Origin: Lysinibacillus xylanilyticus
Lineage (GTDB): Bacteria; Bacillota; Bacilli; Bacillales_A; Planococcaceae
DNA length: 64,000 nucleotides
Reading direction: 5' to 3'
NCBI RefSeq assembly: GCF_001183605.1
Contig: NZ_LFXJ01000005.1
Coordinates: forward strand, 1,804,809 to 1,868,808
Shown piece by piece: positions 36,015 to 45,579 of this stretch (the stretch's first letter is position 1; the number at the start of each line of letters is the position of its first letter). The notes under the pieces were generated by a model, which had not been told where the DNA came from, did not search any database, and worked only from the letters and a program-made list of their open reading frames with translations. The position numbers were made by a program, and so were the translations under genes.

Positions 36015-36041
36015 ACAATCGTCCCTTTCCAAAAATAAAAA

Positions 36042-36055
36042 ACCGTCTGGACGGT
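36042..36055. promoter_or_regulatory. TetR operator palindrome
   Basis: ACCGTCTGGACGGT has 6-bp inverted arms around TG, set in poly-A/T. It is 28 bases upstream of the regulator start, the usual place for autoregulation by a TetR protein. Confidence 0.75.
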
Positions 36056-36172
36056 CTTTTTTTATTTTAAAGCTATTATTTCACATCGTCAATTACATTG
36101 TTAAAACGTTTCGAAACCCGAATAGCATTTTCTTTTCGAACATTATTTTGTAATTTATTCTTTTGTGGCCAA

Positions 36173-36204
36173 GCTAAAGCCCTCTCAATTAGTGAGAGGG
36201 CTCC
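36173..36204. terminator. Terminator of the DUF5068 gene
   Basis: AAGCCCTCTCA and TGAGAGGGCT form a strong stem. The T run is modest on either strand. Confidence 0.7.
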
Positions 36205-36210
36205 TGTATT

Positions 36211-37479
36211 TTATTTCGGTAATGTAAACGTTTCTTTTTTACCTTTTGAAGTATCCTCTGATCCTTTATTTCGAATTGGACCTAATTCAATATCAAAAGC
36301 TTTATCTTTCCATATTTTTTCATACTGCTCTTGATCTAAAACGAATACTTGTAATAGCTCGCCAGTTTCACCAGCTTTAATAACGTCATTATACTTGTAA
36401 TTTAATAGCATACCTTCGCTTAATAAATATTGCATGCCATCATTGACTGATAGTTTCGAAGACATAGAAGATAAGCCAATTTCACTTGTCGCTTTATTTT
36501 CTAGCTTAAATTTCACTGTTAATAAAGTGACACCATTCGTGAAATTAGAGAAACGAGGAGCTTCCACCTCATTAGGTGTAAATTGTGTAAACTGATACCC
36601 TTCTAGAATAGCATTTACATCCCCTATTTTCTTACTTTCATTGATGTCGCTTTTTTCCTTCGACATCTTCTTTTCACCCATATTGTCCATTGTTACTTTA
36701 TCTTGATAAAATGACGAATTACTTGATACTTTTTTCGAACCACCCGTATTTAAAGCAAGATTAAATCTTCCTTCTGAACCAATAGTAGCGTCATATTTTT
36801 CTTTTTCAGTTAGCGGTACTGGAACCATTACTGTTACTGTCCCTAGTTCATTAATTTTTGCTAAATCTGTCTCACCGAATGGATAAGCGATATACCCCGT
36901 TACCTCTTCACCGGCTTTTAGCAAATAGTCTGTTTTGTAGTTTAGTTTTGTTGGTAATTGATCTTCTTCTGGAATCAAATCTTTATAATTCGAATAATCT
37001 TTATTTGCACCCGTAAATGTAACATTTAAACTAGGCATGTAATAAACATCTTTATCCATGTCATTCTTCACCGTATATTTAGCTAAAATGACGCCACCGT
37101 TTGTTTCTTCACCAAATGGAATATTAAAGTCTGTGTGGAAATCTTTTAATTCTACTACTGAATATGCATCAAGCGAAATTGAAACATTCTCCATTTTATG
37201 TACTTGGGGTTCATTGTTTTCAAAAAGAACTTTAGTTTTCCCTTGAGTTTCCTTTTCCATATAAGAAATTAAGGAAGCAAAGTCAGCTGAACCTTTAGTT
37301 GATTCTTGATCTTTTTTAGGTTCTTCCTTTTGGACTTTATCTTTATCTTGTCCTTTTTCCTCTTGTGTTTTCTTTGGTTCATCATCTTTCTTTGATTCGT
37401 CCCCGCTTTTTCCACAACCACTAAGAATGATTGAAGTTGATAAAATTAACGAAGACATTAAAAATAAACTCTTTTTCAT
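36211..37479 (-). CDS. DUF5068 family lipoprotein
   Basis: A 422-residue lipoprotein: signal peptide with lipobox LSGC, a long Lys/Glu-rich linker (KKDDEPKKTQEEKGQDKDK) to about residue 65, then two related beta-rich halves with VSISLDAYSVVELKDFH and NAILEGYQFTQFTPNEVEAP, the layout of DUF5068 proteins in Bacilli. It is exposed on the outer face of the membrane; function unknown. The ATG at 37479 follows GGAGG; the upstream TTG would lie before that site. Single gene. Confidence 0.8.
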   Translation of the reverse strand: MKKSLFLMSSLILSTSIILSGCGKSGDESKKDDEPKKTQEEKGQDKDKVQKEEPKKDQESTKGSADFASLISYMEKETQGKTKVLFENNEPQVHKMENVSISLDAYSVVELKDFHTDFNIPFGEETNGGVILAKYTVKNDMDKDVYYMPSLNVTFTGANKDYSNYKDLIPEEDQLPTKLNYKTDYLLKAGEEVTGYIAYPFGETDLAKINELGTVTVMVPVPLTEKEKYDATIGSEGRFNLALNTGGSKKVSSNSSFYQDKVTMDNMGEKKMSKEKSDINESKKIGDVNAILEGYQFTQFTPNEVEAPRFSNFTNGVTLLTVKFKLENKATSEIGLSSMSSKLSVNDGMQYLLSEGMLLNYKYNDVIKAGETGELLQVFVLDQEQYEKIWKDKAFDIELGPIRNKGSEDTSKGKKETFTLPK

Positions 37480-37939
37480 TTCTTCCTCCAAATTGTATCT
37501 CTATAAATTTCTTGGCTCAACTGTAAAAACGAATGATAAAAGCTATTTTTTTGAGCTGATACCCATTTTAATCCATATTTATATCCAAAACAACTTTAAC
37601 TGGAAGAAATTGTACTATCGAAGTGATGAGCATCCAAATATTGTTTATTGAATAATTCTATCTTATTTTTCATTTTCCATTATTTCTCATATTCATTCTT
37701 TTTCGAGGTTATTCCTTTGAATATTAATTATTATAGTACTAAAAAAACTATATAGCCCTTAGTTGTCAGATAAAAAGTATAATATACCCAAGAATATAGT
37801 CACAGGTGAAATCAAGTATTATCACCTTATCGTGATTGACGTTGTCGCTTCGTTTTTACGCAAATATATCCTCTTACAGATACGTTCAAGTTAAACTAAA
37901 CATTTTGCCTTGGCTCTCTTCAAAATCCGAGACAAAACA
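37480..37939. other. Intergenic region
   Basis: A/T-rich DNA that must contain the promoter of the DUF5068 gene. A plus-strand frame here is not supported by a ribosome site. I see no other feature. Confidence 0.4.
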
Positions 37940-37985
37940 AACAAGAAGCTAGATAAAAGATAAACATCTCTTTTCTAGCTTCTTG
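37940..37985 (-). terminator. Terminator of the opuF operon
   Basis: ACAAGAAGCTAG and CTAGCTTCTTGT are the arms of a long hairpin with an A/T-rich loop, 20 bases after the opuFB stop on the minus strand. Confidence 0.7.
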
Positions 37986-38003
37986 TATTACATGATTTTC
38001 TTC

Positions 38004-39518
38004 TTATAATAGTCCTGCCTTTATTAAATATTCGCGTGCCACGTCTTCAATGTTTTGACCTTCTACATTTACTTGATAATTCATTTCGCGCATCTCATCA
38101 TCTGTTATTTGATTTGCCAACTTATTTAAGGCTGTTTCTATCTCAGGATATTTTTCTAGCGTCTCTTTCCTTAGTAAAGGAGCTCCTTGATAAGGTGGAA
38201 ATAGTTGCTGATCATCAGTCAAAACTTGTAGATTATATTGACGTATTTCACTATCCGTTGAGTACGCATCTAATAAATCTATATTCCCTGATTCGATCGC
38301 CTGATATCTAAGCTTTGGCTCCATTGTTGTTATGTTAGAAAGCGTGATACCGTAACGTTTTTGAATGCCCAAATAACCATCTTCTCGATCATTAAATTCC
38401 AATGTGAAGCCTGCTTTTATCGATTCTTGAATAGGCTTAATATCAGAAATTGTTTGCAAATGATAGGTATCCGCTATCTCCTTTGATACTGCCAATGCAT
38501 ACGTATTGTTATATTTCATCGGACTAAGCATCACCATTTCAAATTTATTCATCATTCCTTCTTTCGCCTGATTATAAACATCCTCCTGATTATTATTGAT
38601 GGCTTCCTCTTTTAAAAACTCTGAAATTGCCGTTCCAGTAAATTCAGGATAAATATCGATGCTGCCAGATTTAAGTGCATTAAATACAAAGGAAGTTTTA
38701 CCAAGTCCAGGTTTTAATTGCACCTTTAAGTCGGTTTCATTTTCAATAAGCAATTTATACATATTAATTAAAATCTCAGGCTCAGAGCCAAGCTTACCTG
38801 CAATGACAATTTCTTCTTTCTCTTTGAAGTTTAGTAACGGGAAGATAATCATTAATACTGCCACAACACTAATAATACTTAATGCTGTGATAGTTTTTTT
38901 AAACGACAGTAATTCTAGTTTTTTTAGTAAGAAATCGAACACTAATGCTAAAATCGCCGCAGGTACTGCACCTAAAATAATAAGTGCCGTATTATTTCGG
39001 TCAATTCCAAGCAAAATGATATCCCCTAAACCTCCAGCCCCGATTAATGCTGCTAATGTTGCCGTTCCGACGATTAATACCATAGCTGTTCTAATTCCTG
39101 CCATGATAACAGGCATAGCAAGAGGCAATTCTACTTTCACTAATCGTTTTCGAGTATTCATTCCCATCGCCATCGCTGCTTCTTTTAAAGACGGATCTAC
39201 TTCGTTTATCCCAGTAAATGTATTACGTAAAATCGGAAGAAGTGCGTAAACAACTAAGGCAATAATTGCAGGTACTTTTCCGATGCCGAACAATGGAATC
39301 AATAATCCTAATAACGCTAATGAAGGAATCGTTTGTAAAACAGCACTAATACCAATAATACTTTCTGCTATTTTCTTTTTATTCGTTAAATAGATTCCTA
39401 GAGGAATAGCAATCACCACTGCAAAAAATAGTGCAATGAAGGAAATTTGAATATGCTCTACTAAAGACGCTATTAGCTGGCCTTTTCGTTCACTAAACAC
39501 ATCAAGAAAATTAGCCAT
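38004..39518 (-). CDS. opuFB: Compatible-solute ABC transporter permease fused to substrate-binding domain
   Basis: A 504-residue fusion. Residues 1-215 are a ProW-type permease with about six membrane segments and the EAA-like loop (NEVDPSLKEAAMAMGMNTRKR). Residues about 235-504 are an OpuAC-type binding domain for glycine betaine, choline or similar solutes (EIVIAGKLGSEPEILINMY, SIDIYPEFTGTAISEFL), displayed on the outer membrane face. This fused layout is known as OpuFB in Bacilli. It overlaps the ATPase gene by 8 bases. Osmotic control is expected but no site is visible. Confidence 0.9.
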   Translation of the reverse strand: MANFLDVFSERKGQLIASLVEHIQISFIALFFAVVIAIPLGIYLTNKKKIAESIIGISAVLQTIPSLALLGLLIPLFGIGKVPAIIALVVYALLPILRNTFTGINEVDPSLKEAAMAMGMNTRKRLVKVELPLAMPVIMAGIRTAMVLIVGTATLAALIGAGGLGDIILLGIDRNNTALIILGAVPAAILALVFDFLLKKLELLSFKKTITALSIISVVAVLMIIFPLLNFKEKEEIVIAGKLGSEPEILINMYKLLIENETDLKVQLKPGLGKTSFVFNALKSGSIDIYPEFTGTAISEFLKEEAINNNQEDVYNQAKEGMMNKFEMVMLSPMKYNNTYALAVSKEIADTYHLQTISDIKPIQESIKAGFTLEFNDREDGYLGIQKRYGITLSNITTMEPKLRYQAIESGNIDLLDAYSTDSEIRQYNLQVLTDDQQLFPPYQGAPLLRKETLEKYPEIETALNKLANQITDDEMREMNYQVNVEGQNIEDVAREYLIKAGLL

Positions 39519-40476
39519 TTAAATTACCTCTTTCTAAGGAATCATGTGCTAAATACTGAAGCATGGATGCTCTCGTGACAATGCCAATTATTTTCCCGTT
39601 CTCTTCCACACCTATACATTCATCATGAGCTAATTTTTGAAGAATGGTGTTCAAAGAATCCTTGGAAGAAATGATGTTCTCTCGATTTCTTTGATAAACC
39701 TCATCAGCAATTGGTTCAATTACAGCTTGGATATGGAAAGTATTTATCCCATACTCTTTTATCCCAACAAATTCTCGAACGAAATCATTAACGGGATTTT
39801 GTATGATTTCATGAGGAGTACCAATCTGTACGATTTCTCCATCCTTCATTACACATATCCGATCGCCTAATTTTAAGGCCTCTTGCATATCGTGCGAAAC
39901 AAAGACGATCGTTTTTTGTATCGTTTGCTGAAGCTCAAGAAGGTCATCTTGTAATTTTGTACGGCTAATCGGATCTAAAGCACTAAAAGGCTCATCCATT
40001 AAAATGATTTCGGGATCAGCTGCTAATGCACGAACAACACCAACTCTTTGTTGCTCACCACCAGAAAGCTCTTTTGGCTTGCGCTGACTATATTTATCGG
40101 GTTCAAGTCCAACCATTTCTAATAACTCACGAACTCGTTGCTGGATTTGCGGTTTACTCCATTTCTTCAATTCAGGCACAACAGCTATATTTTCTTCAAT
40201 CGTCATATGGGGAAAAAGCGCAATTTGTTGAAGGACATAGCCGATATTCCATCGCAATTCATGTATGTTGTAATCACTAATTCTTTTACCGTTAATTCGG
40301 ATGGTTCCTTCTGTTAAATGAATTAATCGATTAATCATCTTTAATAATGTTGTTTTTCCACAGCCACTAGGTCCAATAAGAACAAAAAATTCCCCCTTGT
40401 TGATTTCTAAATTAATAGCTTTCACCGCGATTTGGTCATTTACATATTTTTTTGTGACATTTTCAAATGCTATCAT
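39511..40476 (-). CDS. opuFA: Compatible-solute ABC transporter ATP-binding protein
   Basis: A 321-residue ATPase: Walker A GPSGCGKTTLLK near 34-45, Q-loop QQIALFPHMT, signature LSGGEQQRVGVVRAL, Walker B IILMDEPFSALD. The C-terminal part (about 250-320) contains a CBS-like domain (SLNTILQKLAHDECIGVEE, IIGIVTRASML), which in relatives senses ionic strength or nucleotides. With the fused permease/binding protein it makes a two-gene importer for osmoprotectants such as glycine betaine. Confidence 0.92.
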   Translation of the reverse strand: MIAFENVTKKYVNDQIAVKAINLEINKGEFFVLIGPSGCGKTTLLKMINRLIHLTEGTIRINGKRISDYNIHELRWNIGYVLQQIALFPHMTIEENIAVVPELKKWSKPQIQQRVRELLEMVGLEPDKYSQRKPKELSGGEQQRVGVVRALAADPEIILMDEPFSALDPISRTKLQDDLLELQQTIQKTIVFVSHDMQEALKLGDRICVMKDGEIVQIGTPHEIIQNPVNDFVREFVGIKEYGINTFHIQAVIEPIADEVYQRNRENIISSKDSLNTILQKLAHDECIGVEENGKIIGIVTRASMLQYLAHDSLERGNLNG

Positions 40477-41125
40477 TGTATAAGCTCCTTTTAATAACGC
40501 TTCTCAAGAATCACACATTCTTTCCGTAAACTCACTATATTAAATATATATTGTTAAAAAACTACAAAAGGGGTCGACTAGGGGCATACAATGGTCGCTT
40601 CTTTCCAAACAACTACTTTTAGCATGGAACGAAAATCACCTTCAACATTCGTAAAACTTTGACCACTTTGGCAACAATATATTCATTTAATGTTTATTAG
40701 AAATAAACTACTATTTTAATCCTCTTCATGTCATATACGTAAAGCATAGTAGGTCTAGAACTAACACTTTTTACAGATACATCGTGTTACTATATATATT
40801 TCACTATCTTAAGTCATTTCAAACTTATTTTTTTGTCTTATATCATAACATTTGTCCTCTTGACTCTCTACTCTATTTATCTCATAATTTCCATAGAAAA
40901 TCGTATACTGTTTTTAAGTAATAAAGATTTCCTTTGAAAATGAATAGCTTCAAAATGTTTATGCAACTAAATTTAAATGATCTTTCATTTCTAAAATAGC
41001 TGGAAAATAAGGAACTAAATGAGGGGTTTTTTCGTTCTATGAATGATGTACTCAAATAGACATGACTTTATTTCTATTTATGACTCTGTATAATTAGAAA
41101 TATATAAAACTTTGTTATTGAAAAG
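40477..41125. other. Gene-free intergenic region
   Basis: About 650 bases between the divergent opuF operon and the GH73 gene. It must hold both promoters. I see no frame with a ribosome site, no strong hairpin and no known repeat. Confidence 0.5.
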
Positions 41126-41172
41126 AAAGGAGGAAGGGAGATGTTGTAATCTACCAACATCAATGAACAATG
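41126..41172 (+). promoter_or_regulatory. Distant ribosome site with intervening hairpin
   Basis: AAAGGAGGAAGGGA lies about 35 bases before the ATG of the GH73 gene. Between them GATGTTG (41140) and CAACATC (41155) can form a 7-bp stem with an 8-base loop; folding it would bring the Shine-Dalgarno sequence to a normal distance. A minimal ATG-TTG-TAA frame lies in the left arm. Confidence 0.45.
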
Positions 41173-41928
41173 AAAAACTTAATTAATTTTTTCAAAGGAC
41201 TTATGATTACTGTTGTTGTTATCTGTATTTCGTTTTTTATGGTGACACAGTTTTTCAATACTCATGAAACTACAGAGCCTGTAGTTGTCGATGATAGCCC
41301 TAGTGTAGAAGAGTTTATTGGCTCTATTGCAGAAATTGCTAGGAAACAAGGTGCTGAAAATGACTTGTATGCATCGATTATCATTGCGCAAGCCGTGTTA
41401 GAAAGTGAGTATGGACAAAGTGGTCTTGGATCTGCTCCAAATAACAATTTATTTGGTATGAAAGGTAGTTATCAAAATAACTCCGTAACATTGGAAACAT
41501 CTGAGGATGATGGTTCAGGTAATATGACAAGGGTGATGGCTGCATTTCGCAAATACCCTTCCTATGAAGCTTCCATACAAGATTATGTGAAATTAATGCG
41601 TAATGGTGTTTCCTGGAACAAAAATTTCTATGCAGGAGTTTTTAAAAGCAATGCGAAGTCTTATACAGATGCTACGAAATTTTTAACAGGCTCCTATGCA
41701 ACAGATTCACAATATAACGAAAAGCTTAATGCAGTGATTGCAAAGTATGATTTACAACAGTATGACAGTCCTGTTAAAGATAAAAAAACAATTACCGTAG
41801 CTGATGGAGACTCTCTTATGCATATTGCAGAGGCTCATAATGTTAAAGTTACCTCCATTAAACAATGGAATCAGCTTCGTTCTGATAGACTTGAAGCCGG
41901 TCAACTATTAAATATTTATAAATATTAA
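41170..41928 (+). CDS. Membrane-anchored GH73 N-acetylglucosaminidase with LysM domain
   Basis: A 252-residue exported autolysin. A membrane anchor or signal segment (LMITVVVICISFFMVTQF) is followed by the GH73 domain at about 48-195, with the catalytic Glu in AQAVLESEYGQSGL, NNLFGMKG, and AAFRKYPSYEASIQDYV. A LysM wall-binding domain closes the protein (about 205-250, ITVADGDSLMHIAEAH). GH73 enzymes cut the glycan between N-acetylglucosamine and N-acetylmuramic acid. No good ribosome site stands directly before the ATG; see the hairpin entry. Confidence 0.9.
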   Translation: MKNLINFFKGLMITVVVICISFFMVTQFFNTHETTEPVVVDDSPSVEEFIGSIAEIARKQGAENDLYASIIIAQAVLESEYGQSGLGSAPNNNLFGMKGSYQNNSVTLETSEDDGSGNMTRVMAAFRKYPSYEASIQDYVKLMRNGVSWNKNFYAGVFKSNAKSYTDATKFLTGSYATDSQYNEKLNAVIAKYDLQQYDSPVKDKKTITVADGDSLMHIAEAHNVKVTSIKQWNQLRSDRLEAGQLLNIYKY

Positions 41929-41930
41929 CG

Positions 41931-41972
41931 TAAAAAATCTCCATGTGTAATTGACATGGAGATTTATTTTTT
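41931..41972 (+). terminator. Terminator of the GH73 gene
   Basis: AAATCTCCATGT and ACATGGAGATTT form a strong stem followed by ATTTTTTATTT on the plus strand. Confidence 0.88.
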
Positions 41973-42001
41973 ATTTCCCTATTCATCTCAAAAATTGAAA
42001 A

Positions 42002-42026
42002 AGAGAAGCCAAGTTAAAGCTTCTCT
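42002..42026 (-). terminator. Terminator of the dpp/ykf operon
   Basis: On the minus strand AGAGAAGC and GCTTCTCT form an 8-bp stem with a 9-base loop, followed by TTTTTC. It lies 75 bases after ykfC. Confidence 0.7.
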
Positions 42027-42054
42027 AACTTTTTATGCCGCTACAGAAAACTCT

Positions 42055-42090
42055 TGCCGCTGTCGCTTCGCTTTCGCGCAGAAAACATTT
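42055..42090. repeat. Short dispersed repeat
   Basis: CCGCTGTCGCTTCGCTTTCG followed by CGCAGAAAACA resembles sequences at about 34051 and 61965. It lies just downstream of the ykfC stop. Confidence 0.4.
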
Positions 42091-42099
42091 GCTGTTGCT

Positions 42100-42912
42100 T
42101 CAGAATAAGCTACCAACAGCGGTAATAGATATTGCCAAATCTTTTCTATATTGCTGATGCTGTTCGTCCAGACTGTTTATATTAACCTCGTTCCCACCAA
42201 GCGAAGAATGTACGTAAAGGTTGTCGCCTATATATAAAGCAATATGTCCTGGGAAGTATAATAAGTCTCCCTTTTGTATATGCTCTAGGGATATTTCCTT
42301 GATAGGAAAACCTTCAACAATATTGGCATCGCGATAAATATATACCCCGTTTAGCATATATGCCATTGAACATAGACCTGAGCAATCAATACCTAGCGGC
42401 GATTTTCCTCCCCATCGATAAGGTGTTGCTAAATAACTCAGCGCTGTTTGGACAACATTTTCTCGTAATTGTTGCTCAGATAAGCTGTTATCTGGAATTT
42501 TATCTTGTAGCCATTTTCTACGTACATAACCGATTTCCCCAGACACTAATTGCACTGCTGCCCATTCAGGATCTAGCTCGTCAATGACATTCGAACAGAT
42601 GATTGAGCCTTTAACGAGTGTCATCATTTTCGCACTCTGAATTTGAGGCTGTTGCAAAATGTCAGCGAAGCTTTGGTTAATAAAATGGTTTGCCTCTTGT
42701 AGCCAGGTTTGCGTATTGGCTTCATCCACTAGTAAGTTATCCTTCTGGCAATACCCTTCATAGCGATAAGCGGTTTTTATAAGTACCCAGCTCTCATCTA
42801 TGTCTTCCATGATTTGAACCGTCATTCCGTATAGTACCTCATCCACTAATTCTGAAGCTTCATCTGGCTTTTCGTGTAAATTCGCAATCATGGACGTCAC
42901 AATGGCATTCAT
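42100..42912 (-). CDS. ykfC: Gamma-D-glutamyl-L-diamino acid endopeptidase (YkfC-like)
   Basis: A 270-residue cytoplasmic NlpC/P60 enzyme without signal peptide. Two SH3b-like domains (about 1-60 and 75-140) precede the catalytic domain (about 145-265) with Cys in GIDCSGLCSMAYM and His in GHIALYIGDNLYVHSS. YkfC cuts between D-Glu and the diamino acid of murein tripeptides that start with a free L-Ala, releasing L-Ala-D-Glu for YkfB. It is the last gene of the operon, one base after the serine hydrolase gene. Confidence 0.88.
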   Translation of the reverse strand: MNAIVTSMIANLHEKPDEASELVDEVLYGMTVQIMEDIDESWVLIKTAYRYEGYCQKDNLLVDEANTQTWLQEANHFINQSFADILQQPQIQSAKMMTLVKGSIICSNVIDELDPEWAAVQLVSGEIGYVRRKWLQDKIPDNSLSEQQLRENVVQTALSYLATPYRWGGKSPLGIDCSGLCSMAYMLNGVYIYRDANIVEGFPIKEISLEHIQKGDLLYFPGHIALYIGDNLYVHSSLGGNEVNINSLDEQHQQYRKDLAISITAVGSLF

Positions 42913-42913
42913 T

Positions 42914-43693
42914 CTATATCTCCTTCCGCTTCACCAAATAATCATATACAACTTTGGAAATACGACCAATTAGCTGCCTAGCATGATCATTATTAGTAAC
43001 CTCTGTGATAAAAACGCCAATAAGATAATCCCCAGAGCTGCTATATACAATTCCAACATCATGATCTACCGTATCAAGACCACCTGTTTTGTGAGCAAGT
43101 TTGACTTCATCTACTAAATAACGCTTTAGTGATTCGTGTACACGTTGACGACTTAAAATATCTATCGTTAGATCACTAAACGCCGAAGATAACAAGTCCC
43201 TGCGATAAATTCTTGAAAATAGCAGTGCCATATCACGTGCTGACGTAGTATTATCAAAGCCTTTTGCTAGTCTTTCGAAATCCATCATCTTACGTTGAAC
43301 TGTAGTTTGCAGAAGTCCAATTTCACGAAAATATTGATTGAGTGTATCCATCCCAAGAAAATCGATTAGTACATTTGTTGCTGTATTATCACTCGTAATA
43401 ATCATCCATACTAAAAGCTCATAGATGGTGCTTAGCTCTAAGCGTTGCTCACTAATAACACTAAAATCAACCCATTCTTCAGGTGCTATCATAATCTCTT
43501 GCTCTAATGATAGGTTGTTGTTTTCTACATAATTCAGAACAGCAAGTAGTATAGGCACTTTAATTAAGCTAGCACTGGAAAACGTGTCTTCTATTTTTTC
43601 ACTAATATAAAAATGCTCCGTTTTACAATCTTTCACAAACATATGCACTTTATAGGGTGCTTTTTGAAGAATCTGTGTAATCGTTTGCTTCAT
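42914..43693 (-). CDS. Serine hydrolase of the class A beta-lactamase fold
   Basis: A 259-residue protein with the three active-site motifs of the fold: SLIK (SxxK, about residue 42), SDN near 98 (ITSDNTATN) and KTG near 205 (HKTGGLD). No signal peptide is visible, unlike ordinary beta-lactamases, so it seems cytoplasmic. The class A Glu166 motif ExxLN is not evident. Inside a murein-peptide recycling operon it may act as a peptidase or as an amidase on imported peptides; this is inferred from context. Confidence 0.8.
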   Translation of the reverse strand: MKQTITQILQKAPYKVHMFVKDCKTEHFYISEKIEDTFSSASLIKVPILLAVLNYVENNNLSLEQEIMIAPEEWVDFSVISEQRLELSTIYELLVWMIITSDNTATNVLIDFLGMDTLNQYFREIGLLQTTVQRKMMDFERLAKGFDNTTSARDMALLFSRIYRRDLLSSAFSDLTIDILSRQRVHESLKRYLVDEVKLAHKTGGLDTVDHDVGIVYSSSGDYLIGVFITEVTNNDHARQLIGRISKVVYDYLVKRKEI

Positions 43694-43702
43694 ACTTCAC
43701 AC

Positions 43703-44635
43703 CTACTCTATAACTTTTATCATTTGATTCTCCGTGTCCATTGTAATAGTTCGACCTAATGGCAGTGACATCGTTGGTAAACAGTGGCCACAAGTAATGT
43801 CTTTAATGATAGGAATATTGAGTGGACCTAAAATTTCTTGAAAAATTGTTTGTAGTGATAAGCTATGCTCCGGATGTTTTGGATTTTCAGGACCACAATT
43901 TGTCCAAGCCCCTAATAAGATACCTGCCACCTCATCTAGTTTGCCCGCCAATTTTAATTGAGTAAGCATCCGATCAACACGTTGCTCACTCTCGTCTACA
44001 TCCTCTAAAAATAAGATTTTGCCCCTTGTATCAATTTCATAAGGTGTCCCAAGAGATGCTGTAACTAGTGTTAAGTTCCCACCAATAAGCTGCCCTGTTG
44101 CTTTTCCATCAGCAAGCGTTGTCATTGTACGTCCAGGTGGATTTTCAAGGTAATAGTCCGTACGTTCCGTTGCTGTTACACTTTCGATAAAGGATTTCCA
44201 AGTATATTCATCCATCTCCGGCCGAATAAATTCTGTAGAGGGCATTGGTGTATGATACGTGACGAAGCCGCATTGTTGGTTAAAAACGATATGTAATGCC
44301 GTCACATCGCTATAGCCAGCAAATACTTTTGGGTTTGCCTTAATCATATCGAAATCTAGAAGTGGTAAAATTTTCGTCGCTCCGTAACCTCCACGTATGC
44401 AGAAGATGCCGTCAATGTTAGAGTCGCTAAACATTTGATTAACTTCACATGCTCTTAATTCATCGGAGCCTGCTAAGTAACCATGCCTTGCTCGACATGT
44501 TTCCCCAGCAACAACTTTAAAACCTAACTTTTCAATACTTTTAACGGCAGGAAGAAATTTTTCAGGCGGGGTTGCACCTGAAGCACTTATCAGACCAATT
44601 GTGTCACCTTTTTTCAATGCCTTTGGTCGAATCAT
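43703..44635 (-). CDS. ykfA: LD-carboxypeptidase (YkfA, family S66)
   Basis: A 310-residue S66 peptidase: [17 protein letters not shown] at the N-terminus, the nucleophile Ser region [14 protein letters not shown] followed by [11 protein letters not shown], and the Glu/His part [15 protein letters not shown] and [12 protein letters not shown]. It removes the terminal D-Ala from murein tetrapeptides. The start overlaps the stop of the second ATPase gene by ATGA. The gene content matches the B. subtilis dppABCDE-ykfABCD operon. Confidence 0.9.
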   Translation of the reverse strand: MIRPKALKKGDTIGLISASGATPPEKFLPAVKSIEKLGFKVVAGETCRARHGYLAGSDELRACEVNQMFSDSNIDGIFCIRGGYGATKILPLLDFDMIKANPKVFAGYSDVTALHIVFNQQCGFVTYHTPMPSTEFIRPEMDEYTWKSFIESVTATERTDYYLENPPGRTMTTLADGKATGQLIGGNLTLVTASLGTPYEIDTRGKILFLEDVDESEQRVDRMLTQLKLAGKLDEVAGILLGAWTNCGPENPKHPEHSLSLQTIFQEILGPLNIPIIKDITCGHCLPTMSLPLGRTITMDTENQMIKVIE

Positions 44636-45579
44636 TTGCTTACCTCCATTTTTAGTGAAGTTCGGTATCTTTCTAATTCCTCTTCATTGGCCAATACAAA
44701 GTGACCCTCCTCTATTTCGAAAAATGACGGCGGCTGAATGTCATAGTTATGCTGTGACGGATCATAGATTTCTATGATTTTATCACGCTCTTTATAAGGA
44801 TTTGGCTCAGGTACTGCCGATAATAATGCCCTTGTATATGGATGAAGGGGGTTAGAAAATAGCTTTTCTGTCTCAGCTAGCTCAACAATTTTACCTTTAT
44901 AAATAACAGCAGTTCTGTCCGTAATAAATCGGACTACAGATAAGTCATGAGCAATGAATAAATAGGTTAAATCATTTTGCTGCTGTAGATTTGCTAATAA
45001 ATTTAATACTTGTGCACGAATGGATACGTCTAATGCTGAAATTGGTTCATCCGCAATAATAAACTCTGGCTCCATTACTAGTGCACGCGCAATGCCGATA
45101 CGCTGACGCTGTCCTCCTGAAAATTCATGTGGGAAGCGACTAGAAAACTCTGGTAATAACCCTACATTTAATAATGCATCGCGTACCTTCTGTTGACGAT
45201 CAGCCTCATTTTTAAAGTTTTTTGTATTAATAAGTCCCTCTGAAATAATATAGTCTACCTTTGCGCGTTCGTTTAGCGATGCCATAGGATCTTGAAAAAT
45301 CATTTGGATTTTTTGTGTAATTTCTCGATCCCACTCTTTCAATATTTTGCCATTTAGCTTTTTACCGTGATACAGTATTTGTCCTTCGGTTACTTCATTG
45401 ATACGCATAATTGCACGGCCTATCGTTGTTTTTCCAGACCCTGATTCACCTACTAAACCAAATGTTTCACCTTTAAATATATCGAAACTGACATCATCAA
45501 TAGCTATAAATTTATTTTTGCCTTTCCCAAAAACAACTTTTAAATTTTTCACCTCAACTAATACTTCATTATGACTCAT
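44632..45579 (-). CDS. ykfD: Peptide ABC transporter ATP-binding protein (YkfD/DppF type)
   Basis: A 315-residue ATPase: Walker [13 protein letters not shown] near 42-53, signature [15 protein letters not shown], Walker [13 protein letters not shown], and the oligopeptide-transporter C-terminal region ([16 protein letters not shown]). It is the second of two ATPases and forms a heterodimer with DppD to drive import of murein peptides. It overlaps dppD by 11 bases and ykfA by 4, so translation is coupled. Confidence 0.9.
   Translation of the reverse strand: MSHNEVLVEVKNLKVVFGKGKNKFIAIDDVSFDIFKGETFGLVGESGSGKTTIGRAIMRINEVTEGQILYHGKKLNGKILKEWDREITQKIQMIFQDPMASLNERAKVDYIISEGLINTKNFKNEADRQQKVRDALLNVGLLPEFSSRFPHEFSGGQRQRIGIARALVMEPEFIIADEPISALDVSIRAQVLNLLANLQQQNDLTYLFIAHDLSVVRFITDRTAVIYKGKIVELAETEKLFSNPLHPYTRALLSAVPEPNPYKERDKIIEIYDPSQHNYDIQPPSFFEIEEGHFVLANEEELERYRTSLKMEVSK

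Noticed and set aside
42914-43693. Antibiotic-resistance beta-lactamase
   Set aside because: It has SxxK, SDN and KTG motifs but no signal peptide or clear class A Glu motif, and it sits in a recycling operon.
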